NCBI GenBank assembly: GCA_044238735.1
Contig: JBIICS010000078.1
Location: 1 to 13,346, forward strand
From: JBIICS01 sp044238735
GTDB taxonomy: Bacteria; Bacteroidota; Bacteroidia; UBA4408
Length of the DNA stretch: 13,346 bases
Direction of reading: 5' to 3'
In this document: one piece after another, positions 1 through 6,622 of the stretch
Numbering within the stretch: the stretch's first letter is position 1
Layout of the letters: every line of letters starts with the position of its first letter
Notes under the pieces: generated by a model
What the model was told of the DNA's origin: nothing
What the model saw: the letters and a program-made list of their open reading frames with translations, nothing else
Databases searched by the model: none
Program-made: the position numbers and the translations under genes

Positions 1-851
1 AAATTAACTTACCTGATTACAATCCTAAAGGAACCGGTGAGCGTAAAGTACGTATGGAAGATGGTATACTTTTACCAAAGTATCGTCTCCCAACCGAAGC
101 TGAGTGGGAATTTGCAGCTTTCTCTTTAGTTGGAAACTCTGTTCAAGAGCGTATCGTGCAACGCCGTTTATACCCATGGACTGGTCACTATGTGCGTAAC
201 GATCAGCCTCAATACATTGGTCAAATGATGGCAAACTTTAAACGTGGACGTGGTGATAACATGGGGGTAGCAGGGTATTTAAATGATAACGCTGACGTAA
301 CGGCTCCTGTATTCTCGTATTGGCCAAACGATTATGGTCTATATAACATGGCTGGTAACGTTTCGGAGTGGGTAATGGATGTTTATCGTCCGCTATCTGC
401 TGAAGACAAATCTGATTTTCGTCCGTTCCGTGGTAATGTATTTAAAACTCAGCAACGTGATGAAGAAGGTAATATAGTAGAAAAAGATTCGTTAGGAAGA
501 ATTAAAACCCGTGATGTTGGTTTAGAAATAGATAACCTAGCCGAACGCAGAAACTATAAAAAATCGGATAACATCAATCATCTAGATGGCGATTGGGAAT
601 CTACCATCTATTACAGTGAAGGTGCAGAAGGATATCAAAATCGTACTGCAAATAAATCAATGTACGATTGGGGTATTGCCACAATGATTAATGATAATGC
701 CCGTGTATACAAAGGCGCTTCTTGGAAAGACCGCGCGTATTGGATGCATCCTGGTTCCAGAAGATATCTAGACCAGAAACAATCTACTTCCTACATCGGT
801 TTCCGTTGTGCTATGACACGCGTGGGTAGCCCAGTAGGTTTTTCAAAATAA
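1..851 (+). CDS. gldJ: Gliding motility/T9SS lipoprotein GldJ, 3' part
   Basis: The frame is open from base 3 to the TAA at 849-851, so this is the C-terminal ~282 residues of a gene that starts before the window; the ATG at 54 is internal. The fragment carries the formylglycine-generating-enzyme (sulfatase-modifying factor) fold: RLPTEAEWEFAA at 84-119, then NDYGLYNMAGNVSEW near 327-372, and the closing GFRCAM near 799-816. A long insert with YLNDNADVTAPVFSYWP, followed by the DVYRPLS stretch, resembles GldJ rather than the shorter GldK. From knowledge of the family, GldJ is an outer-membrane lipoprotein facing the periplasm. It is needed for gliding and stabilises GldK and other T9SS parts, and its last residues have been linked to motility rather than secretion. 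It is not expected to be a sulfatase activator. Arginine is largely CGT here, against AGA in the next genes, as in highly expressed genes. The lipobox lies outside the window. GldK is the main alternative. Confidence 0.85.
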   Translation, partial: INLPDYNPKGTGERKVRMEDGILLPKYRLPTEAEWEFAAFSLVGNSVQERIVQRRLYPWTGHYVRNDQPQYIGQMMANFKRGRGDNMGVAGYLNDNADVTAPVFSYWPNDYGLYNMAGNVSEWVMDVYRPLSAEDKSDFRPFRGNVFKTQQRDEEGNIVEKDSLGRIKTRDVGLEIDNLAERRNYKKSDNINHLDGDWESTIYYSEGAEGYQNRTANKSMYDWGIATMINDNARVYKGASWKDRAYWMHPGSRRYLDQKQSTSYIGFRCAMTRVGSPVGFSK

Positions 852-869
852 ATTATTTTTATTTTATAT

Positions 870-898
870 AAACCCACCTCTTTTAGGTGGGTTTTTTT
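870..898 (+). terminator. Intrinsic terminator after gldJ
   Basis: A perfect 10-bp stem (870-879 with 885-894, core ACCCACCT/AGGTGGGT) closes a 5-base loop and runs into a T tract at 892-898. It lies 18 bases after the gldJ stop and ends 4 bases before the rlmN ATG. It should end the gldJ transcript. Confidence 0.9.
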
Positions 899-902
899 AT
901 TT

Positions 903-1973
903 ATGAGCGAAAGAAAAATTGATATTAGAAAACTAAACAAGGAAGAGCTTAACAATGCCTTTATTGATATTGGAGAAAAACCCTTTAGAGCCAAACAAGT
1001 TTATGAATGGTTATGGACCAAAGGAGTTTCTGCTTTTGACGATATGACCAACATATCGAAAGAGTTAAGAGAAAAGCTAAAAGAAAATTTTGTTATAAAC
1101 GCAATTGGCTTAAAAGATTTTCAGAAAAGTAGCGACAGAACCATTAAAAACGCTTTTGTATTATTTGACCACCACGTTATTGAAGGAGTTTTAATCCCTA
1201 CACCTTCCAGAATGACTGCCTGTATTTCGTCGCAGGTTGGTTGTAGTTTAACGTGTAAATTTTGTGCCACCGGTAAATTGGAGCGACTAAGAAATTTAGA
1301 TGCAGATGAAATATTTGATCAGGTGGTAATTATTAAAAAACAATCGGAAGAAAATTATAATATCCCATTATCCAATATTGTTTATATGGGTATGGGAGAA
1401 CCTCTTTTAAATTATAAGAATGTTTTAACCAGTATAGAAAAAATTACAAGTCCTGATGGATTAAACATGTCGCCACAACGCATAACGGTCTCTACTGCTG
1501 GAATTTCTAAAATGATAAAAAAACTAGGCGATGATGGTGTTAAATTTAACCTGGCCTTATCCTTACATGCTGCAAACGATGAAAAAAGAAATAAAATAAT
1601 GCCCATTAATGAACAAAACACGCTTGAGAGTTTAGCAGAGGCATTAAATTACTTTTACGATAAAACTGGTACCCGCGTAACTTTAGAATATATTGTATTT
1701 AAAAACTTTAATGACACGCTAACTGATGCTCAGGAGCTTGTTGATTTTAGCAAAAAAGTAAAATCGAAGGTAAATATTATAGAATACAACCCAATTGAGG
1801 GAGGAGAATTTGAACAAACCACTCCAAGCAGACTAATGGCTTTTACAAATTACCTAGAAAAAAACAGAGTAATTGTAAACGTAAGAAGAAGTCGCGGAAA
1901 AGATATTGACGCAGCATGCGGACAATTAGCAAATAAAAACAAAGCCGTTGAAAATATTAAATACAAATCGTAA
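903..1973 (+). CDS. rlmN: Dual-specificity 23S rRNA A2503 / tRNA A37 C2-methyltransferase RlmN
   Basis: This 356-residue protein has the usual RlmN length and layout. The N-terminal accessory domain includes FRAKQVYEWLW at 28-38. The radical-SAM motif CxxxCxxC is at C114, C118 and C121 and would bind the [4Fe-4S] cluster. C107, seven residues before the first cluster cysteine, and C339 in the closing DIDAACGQLA match the two cysteines used in the methylation mechanism of the E. coli enzyme (C118 and C355). GMGEP at 163-167, STAG at 197-200 and SLHAANDEKR at 220-229 are also typical. The enzyme makes 2-methyladenosine in 23S rRNA and in some tRNAs, in the cytoplasm. The ATG at 903 is kept because the conserved N-terminal helix begins just after it; the next ATG would delete part of the domain. 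No Shine-Dalgarno is visible. The gene leads a tight run of four genes but has no functional link to the secreted products after it. Confidence 0.97.
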   Translation: MSERKIDIRKLNKEELNNAFIDIGEKPFRAKQVYEWLWTKGVSAFDDMTNISKELREKLKENFVINAIGLKDFQKSSDRTIKNAFVLFDHHVIEGVLIPTPSRMTACISSQVGCSLTCKFCATGKLERLRNLDADEIFDQVVIIKKQSEENYNIPLSNIVYMGMGEPLLNYKNVLTSIEKITSPDGLNMSPQRITVSTAGISKMIKKLGDDGVKFNLALSLHAANDEKRNKIMPINEQNTLESLAEALNYFYDKTGTRVTLEYIVFKNFNDTLTDAQELVDFSKKVKSKVNIIEYNPIEGGEFEQTTPSRLMAFTNYLEKNRVIVNVRRSRGKDIDAACGQLANKNKAVENIKYKS

Positions 1974-1978
1974 TACAA

Positions 1979-3502
1979 ATGCAAATCGCTGTTTTAATAA
2001 CTTTCCTGCTTGTAAATTCAGTATCGCTATTTGCACAAACGGGACCACAAATTAAATGGGGAAAAGAAGTTAAAACACCCTCTAATACTTATATTAAAAA
2101 TGTTTGTTTTAACGAAAATGATGTTGTATTAATTAGAAAAAAATCAAAACGCCTTTTTACAAAAGAAAAATGGTTAATAGATCTTATTAATACCTCCAGT
2201 TTAGAAACAGAAAAAAGTACAGAACTATCTACACTATTTAATGATCCTAAAATTAAAGTAGATAAAATTACAAACCTCAAAAATTATTTTTTTGTAACCG
2301 GTTTAAGAACACAAAATAAAAACAGGGAAATAGTTATAAAAAAATTAAACCCACAATTATTACCAGAGGCTAAAACAGTTTCGGTAGATTCGATTAATGA
2401 AGATTTGTATGCCTCTCATAGTATTCTAGAAATTAGAGATAATCCCTATTTACTTTCGGTTTTTGTGCTTGAAAAAAATAATAACCTTTCTTTAAAAATT
2501 AAACAAATAGATAGTTTAATTGAAATCAAAAAAACATGTTCCTTTACTTTTAATCTTCCCATTAAAACATCAGAAGTTGTTAAGCTGGAAATGGTTTCAA
2601 CCAATTTAATTTATGCCCTTATCAAACATTCACCAAAATCAGGAAGTATGTTTGAATACGATTTATATTCCTACTCCATTATGGCTTGCGACCTGGAAAG
2701 CGGTTTATTTAAAGAATTTGAAATAGAATTACCCGAAAAAAATATTACCGATATAGGCATTAAATCTACCGGCAATAATAGTTTAATGGTAAGCGGATTT
2801 TATTCTAACAAAAAAAACACGCAAGATGATTTTACTGGGGTGTTTTATTTAAATATTTCAAATACCAATCTTAATATAATAGGTAAAGGGATTAAAGAAT
2901 TACCTGTTGAATTTTTAAAACACTTTTTAAGTGAACGCAAATTAAAGAAGAAAAAAGAACTAAGTGGATTTACAATTAATTTTATTATCCCCAATACGGA
3001 TGGAGGTACAATCATTCTCGCAGAACAAAATTATAACAGTCAAATTTGTAATACCGATTTTAGAACCGGCATTACTTATTGTAACGATTACTATTACTAC
3101 AATGATATAATTGCAATACGCATTAATATAAATGGCGAAATTGAATGGACCAGCAGAATAGCAAAAAACCAGGTTTCCATCAATGATAACGGTTTCTTTT
3201 CCTCCTACTTTCCCTTTGTAGTTAAAAACGGAATCTATTTTATTTACAACGACAATCCGCGTAATATTGGATTTGTTCCTGTAAACCCAAATTCAGTTGG
3301 TAACTTCAGAAAGGCGATACCCGTAAAAGTATTTATGGACAATATTGGAAAAGTGTACCCGACTGAAGTTATTGGAGGGCAAAAACAACCGGTTATTTTA
3401 AGACCGAAAGTTTATTTTCAAAGAAACATCCTTGAAGGGGTAGTTTTAGGTAAGAGAAATGGTAATGACGTATTAGGTAAAATTTTTATGGAACCTAATT
3501 AA
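1979..3502 (+). CDS. Exported protein of unknown function
   Basis: The 507-residue product begins with a hydrophobic stretch ending LFAQ, which fits a signal peptidase I site after A19. The n-region has no basic residue, and an in-frame stop at 1958-1960 leaves no upstream ATG, GTG or TTG to add one. No membrane segment follows and there is no T9SS sorting domain, so the mature protein is probably periplasmic or loosely bound to the outer membrane. The body is beta-rich. The region around residues 335-430 (TIILAEQNYN, a Tyr-rich NDYYYYNDI, then EIEWTSRI, GFFSSY and IYFIYNDNP) resembles a stretch seen in uncharacterised Bacteroidota proteins and reads like propeller blades; this is recollection, not a search. 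It starts 5 bases after the rlmN stop and ends 17 bases before the next gene, so co-transcription is likely. No function can be assigned. Confidence 0.8.
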   Translation: MQIAVLITFLLVNSVSLFAQTGPQIKWGKEVKTPSNTYIKNVCFNENDVVLIRKKSKRLFTKEKWLIDLINTSSLETEKSTELSTLFNDPKIKVDKITNLKNYFFVTGLRTQNKNREIVIKKLNPQLLPEAKTVSVDSINEDLYASHSILEIRDNPYLLSVFVLEKNNNLSLKIKQIDSLIEIKKTCSFTFNLPIKTSEVVKLEMVSTNLIYALIKHSPKSGSMFEYDLYSYSIMACDLESGLFKEFEIELPEKNITDIGIKSTGNNSLMVSGFYSNKKNTQDDFTGVFYLNISNTNLNIIGKGIKELPVEFLKHFLSERKLKKKKELSGFTINFIIPNTDGGTIILAEQNYNSQICNTDFRTGITYCNDYYYYNDIIAIRININGEIEWTSRIAKNQVSINDNGFFSSYFPFVVKNGIYFIYNDNPRNIGFVPVNPNSVGNFRKAIPVKVFMDNIGKVYPTEVIGGQKQPVILRPKVYFQRNILEGVVLGKRNGNDVLGKIFMEPN

Positions 3503-3519
3503 TTATATTTAAGTATTGT

Positions 3520-4506
3520 TTGAAAAATATTACTCTATATCTGTTTTTAAATTTACTATACGTTATAGCATTTGCACAAAAGCCGTATGTTGTAGAGATA
3601 AGTAATGCCCATTCTGTTTGCGACTCATCCTATTACGAAGCATTGGTGTTTAACAACCAACATGTTTGGTTTTTGGGTAAACATGGTGTTATTACTCAAT
3701 TAAAGGATAACCAAATTTCTTCCATTAATTATCCTTCAAACGGTTCAAATATCCTAAGTGCTGCCCAAATTGATAAACATCATTATATTTTAACTGGCGA
3801 TAAAGGAACCATTTTCTTTTATGATGCCTTAAATAATAAATGGACTAATTTGGTTTTAACTAAATATAAAACTTCTAGTTTATATTCTGTATGGGTAATT
3901 AACGATAAAGAAATTATTATTTGTGGTGGTAATTCTAAAATAGCAAGATCGGAAAAAGCTATACCAAATGGCTTTATTATAAGATCTGAAGATGGTGGTA
4001 AAAACTGGAAAAGAGTTTATCATTCAGTTTTTAATATGGCATGGAGAATTAATACAAATCCAACAAGCCATCAACTTTTTGTAAATCTGTATCATCCAAA
4101 TAAATCAATGTTAATAAGTAGTTCTGACTATGGAAAAACCTGGAAAAAAACAAAAATAAAATCTAAAGGCATTATTCATGATTTTTTTATTAGCGAGCAA
4201 CATACCCTAATGGTGGGGGGGCCTAATATTAAGCAAAGAAAACAAGCATATGCTGAGTTTAATAAAGTACCTTTAATATTACCAGATATTGGTTTTATAT
4301 GGGATGTTAATTGTGCCAACAATACCCTGGTGCTAGCATGCGGAAAAAGTTATTTAGCCTATAAAAACATAAATGAAAAAGAATGGAAAACAATTAAATT
4401 AAACGAAACGGAGAACAGAAATATATATAAAACTGTTTATGTTGGAAACAATACCCATTATGCTTATGGTTCCGGAAAAAAAATTTATAAAATCACTTTC
4501 GAATAA
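3520..4506 (+). CDS. Exported Asp-box (BNR/sialidase-like) beta-propeller protein with TTG start
   Basis: The 328-residue product starts at TTG. The frame has a stop at 3496-3498 and no ATG or GTG before the signal peptide, and starting here gives a normal leader: M-K-N, a hydrophobic core, then IAFAQ with likely cleavage after A19. Two Asp-box motifs, SEDGGKNW (156-163) and SSDYGKTW (201-208), mark blades of a sialidase or Ycf48-like propeller, and repeats such as WFLGKHGVI and YILTGDKGTI fit further blades. Asp boxes are structural, so they do not imply sialidase activity, and no catalytic residues of that family were recognised. There is no T9SS sorting domain and no lipobox. The gene begins 17 bases after the previous stop and its own stop abuts the next ATG, which implies one mRNA and probable translational coupling. 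The role is unknown; binding or assembly is a guess from the fold. Confidence 0.82.
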   Translation: MKNITLYLFLNLLYVIAFAQKPYVVEISNAHSVCDSSYYEALVFNNQHVWFLGKHGVITQLKDNQISSINYPSNGSNILSAAQIDKHHYILTGDKGTIFFYDALNNKWTNLVLTKYKTSSLYSVWVINDKEIIICGGNSKIARSEKAIPNGFIIRSEDGGKNWKRVYHSVFNMAWRINTNPTSHQLFVNLYHPNKSMLISSSDYGKTWKKTKIKSKGIIHDFFISEQHTLMVGGPNIKQRKQAYAEFNKVPLILPDIGFIWDVNCANNTLVLACGKSYLAYKNINEKEWKTIKLNETENRNIYKTVYVGNNTHYAYGSGKKIYKITFE

Positions 4507-5943
4507 ATGAAATTGAATTTTAAAAATTCGCTAATTATCCTATTTACCGCATTGTATATTTATGCTTGCAAAAAAGAACGCTTCATAAATGATACATCCG
4601 CCAAGTTAAATTTTAGTAACGATACCGTTTACTTCGATACCGTTTTTACCCAACTGGGTTCTGCTACTCAAATACTTCAAGTATATAATCCATACAACGA
4701 ATCTATCAAAATTAACAGTTTAAAACTGGCCGGGGGTAGCAATTCGCCTTATCGTTTAAACGTAGATGGCCAATCTGGTAGCAGTTTTAAAGATTTAATA
4801 ATTGGACCGAAAGATAGTTTATGGATTTTTGTTCAGGTAACTATTAATCCTACAAATATCAATAGTCCACTGGTAGTTCAGGACAGCATTGTATTTAACA
4901 CAAATGGAAATATACAGGATGTAGATTTGGTTGCTTGGGGGCAAGATGCCATTTACTACCGGGCAGATACACGTATTAAAGGTCTACCTCCATTTAGCCT
5001 GCTGGATCCCAATCCGGGTACAATTAAAACATGGACCAAAGACAAACCCATTGTAATATTTGATTATTTAGTTGTGGACTCTGCACAAAAATTAATTATT
5101 GATGCTGGAGCAAGAATCCATTTTTATACAAAATCGAGCGGACTATGGGTTTATAAATACGGTTCAATAAAAGTAAACGGAACCAAAGAAGAACCGGTTA
5201 CATTTGAAGGAGGACGGTTAGAAAACTATTATAAAGAAGTGCCCGGACAATGGGACAGAATATGGATAAATGAAGGTAATGACAGTTGTGAATTTAACTA
5301 TGCCATTATTAAAAACAGTTATATTGGAATACAGGCAGAGGTATTAAGCGATGGCTTTGCTAAAAATAAATTAAAGCTTAATAATGTATTTATAAGAAAC
5401 ATTACAGGCTGGGGAATTTTATCGCGCTTTTATAATATTGACGCGAAAAACACTATAGTAACTAATACCGGTAACAACTCGCTTGCTCTTATATATGGAG
5501 GCAATTACAAATTTACCCATTGCACTTTTAATAATTATTGGAATTACGAAAACAGAAAAAATCCAGTATTATTAATGAATAATTTTACTGGTGCTCAGAG
5601 CCTGCCATTTAATGCCAATTTTACTAATTGTATTATTTATGGAGATAAAGAAAACGAAATTAGCAGCGACTTTAAAGCTGGCGCCGACAGCAATTACGTA
5701 TTTAAAAATTGTTTAATAAAATCCACTACAAGCTACTACAACTATAGTGATGCTAATCATTTTTCAAATGTAATTTTTAACTCCGATCCGCTATTAAAAA
5801 ACAAATTATCGGATGTACGATTAAATGCAGGATCACCTTGTATTGATAAAGGTTTAATTGATGGAGCTACCCTCTCGCCTACCGATTTTGACGGAAACAT
5901 TCGTACAAATCCTGATATTGGGGCGTTTGAATTTAATCCTTAA
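4507..5943 (+). CDS. Lipoprotein with Ig-like (HYDIN/ASH-type) domain and right-handed beta-helix
   Basis: The 478-residue product has a lipoprotein signal: a basic start (MKLNFK), a hydrophobic core and a lipobox-like LYIYAC with the lipidated cysteine at C21. Residues ~30-150 look like an immunoglobulin-type domain (FDTVFTQLGSATQ, QVYNPYNESI, LKLAGG, VDG, then a paired beta end). Residues ~170-420 read as a right-handed parallel beta-helix with Asn-rich turns (NCIIYG, NCLIKS). The C-terminal part, with DVRLNAGSPCIDKG, DFDGNIR and PDIGAFEF, is the ending typical of choice-of-anchor Q/polymorphic-repeat proteins. The residues after C21 are KKER, not the acidic-rich surface-export signal described for some Flavobacteriia, so whether it faces the periplasm or the outside is open. 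The start codon follows the previous stop with no gap. Beta-helix folds often bind or cleave polysaccharide, but no catalytic residues were identified. Confidence 0.83.
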   Translation: MKLNFKNSLIILFTALYIYACKKERFINDTSAKLNFSNDTVYFDTVFTQLGSATQILQVYNPYNESIKINSLKLAGGSNSPYRLNVDGQSGSSFKDLIIGPKDSLWIFVQVTINPTNINSPLVVQDSIVFNTNGNIQDVDLVAWGQDAIYYRADTRIKGLPPFSLLDPNPGTIKTWTKDKPIVIFDYLVVDSAQKLIIDAGARIHFYTKSSGLWVYKYGSIKVNGTKEEPVTFEGGRLENYYKEVPGQWDRIWINEGNDSCEFNYAIIKNSYIGIQAEVLSDGFAKNKLKLNNVFIRNITGWGILSRFYNIDAKNTIVTNTGNNSLALIYGGNYKFTHCTFNNYWNYENRKNPVLLMNNFTGAQSLPFNANFTNCIIYGDKENEISSDFKAGADSNYVFKNCLIKSTTSYYNYSDANHFSNVIFNSDPLLKNKLSDVRLNAGSPCIDKGLIDGATLSPTDFDGNIRTNPDIGAFEFNP

Positions 5944-6030
5944 ATTGCCCAACCTTACTCATTCTGCCCCAGATTTAACTCTTGAAAAATGCTGTTGGTA
6001 AGAGTATGGGCCACAAAAATTAGTAAATCT

Positions 6031-6058
6031 TTGCCTGTGTGGAGGTAGATTATTTTTG
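6031..6058 (+). promoter_or_regulatory. Candidate Bacteroidota-type promoter for the giant cargo gene
   Basis: TTG at 6031-6033 is followed after 17 bases by TATTTTTG at 6051-6058. This matches the TTG-N17-23-TAnnTTTG pattern of the primary sigma factor in this phylum. Transcription would start near 6065, leaving a leader of about 335 bases before the ATG at 6401. In DNA this AT-rich a chance match is possible. Confidence 0.4.
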
Positions 6059-6182
6059 CTTTGTTTTTTAGACACTTTTTTTTAAAAAATTAGACGGTTT
6101 GGAATAAATACCTGTTTAAAAAGATTAAATTAAAAAAACACATTCCTTTAATTTTTCAAATACTCAAGTCCTTTGATTTTGA

Positions 6183-6216
6183 TTGTATAAAAAAATATTA
6201 TGAAAACATATTTTTG
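6183..6216 (+). promoter_or_regulatory. Second, weaker promoter candidate
   Basis: TTG at 6183-6185 and TATTTTTG at 6209-6216 are separated by 23 bases, the upper end of the accepted spacing. It is closer to the ATG at 6401 than the 6031 site but is a poorer match in spacing. Confidence 0.2.
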
Positions 6217-6400
6217 ATTTTTTTTACACTTTGTTGGGTTAAAATAGAAATAATAATGTCCATAGAAATCGACTGTAACAATTATAAAATGGGCTATAAT
6301 TAAAAAAACATTAAAAAACACATAAAACAAATGCCAGATTAAATTACTTTTTTAGTTGAGGTGTATTAAATAGTTTCGGGCCTTAAATAATTTTCTCCAC

Positions 6401-6541
6401 ATGAAAACAAAAAATTTAAAGACCAACCCCTCCTACCCTTCGACGGGTAAAACAAACAAAAAGAAGTCACTTAAAGCTATCTTTTACTTTGCAATGTTAC
6501 TGGTATTTACCAATGTTTTTGGGCAAAACACCAACACGTAA
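6401..6541 (+). pseudogene. Signal-peptide fragment of the giant T9SS cargo gene, ended by an in-frame TAA
   Basis: The ATG at 6401 opens a 46-codon frame: a long Lys-rich n-region (MKTKNLKTNP, later KTNKKKSLK), a hydrophobic core (AIFYFAMLLVF) and a cleavage-like NVFGQ, followed by NTNT and then TAA at 6539-6541. It is in the same frame as the 1234-residue ORF that resumes at once. After the stop the frame reads NPIWAIPNKFIKF and on through the ATG at 6623 without another stop, and this stretch looks like the mature N-terminus of such proteins. The simplest reading is one gene with a nonsense codon at position 47, for example CAA to TAA. A sequencing error or readthrough cannot be excluded. 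On its own the fragment would make only a leader peptide. Confidence 0.75.
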
Positions 6542-6622
6542 AATCCGATTTGGGCAATTCCAAATAAATTTATCAAATTTAATATCCCTGGCACCAATCC
6601 AACAGCTCCTTTAGTTAGCAAT

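Larger units (their letters stand above)
5944..6400. other. AT-rich intergenic region, no supported gene
   Basis: This 457-base gap between the rlmN run and the giant cargo gene is very rich in A and T, with many homopolymer tracts. No clear terminator follows the stop at 5943. Two sites match the Bacteroidota -7 box TAnnTTTG (6051-6058 and 6209-6216). The only longer open frame, on the minus strand at 6148-6330, has a low-complexity Phe/Ile/Tyr composition that AT-rich DNA gives by chance. No tRNA or known riboswitch was recognised. Confidence 0.6.

Noticed and set aside
3520..4506. Sialidase enzyme based on Asp boxes
   Set aside because: Asp boxes are structural and occur in many propellers; the catalytic arginine triad and other sialidase residues could not be recognised.
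5944..6060. Terminator for the rlmN gene run
   Set aside because: Only 5-bp pairings (such as CCACA with TGTGG) were found, without a stem long enough to call.
6148..6330. 60-residue minus-strand frame with many Phe/Ile/Tyr residues
   Set aside because: It is low-complexity translation of AT-rich intergenic DNA, with no start context, motif or neighbour to support it.
6430..6450. Small TACCC...GGGTA hairpin in the signal-peptide fragment
   Set aside because: The stem is only five pairs with no T tract; it is expected by chance and explained by the coding sequence.
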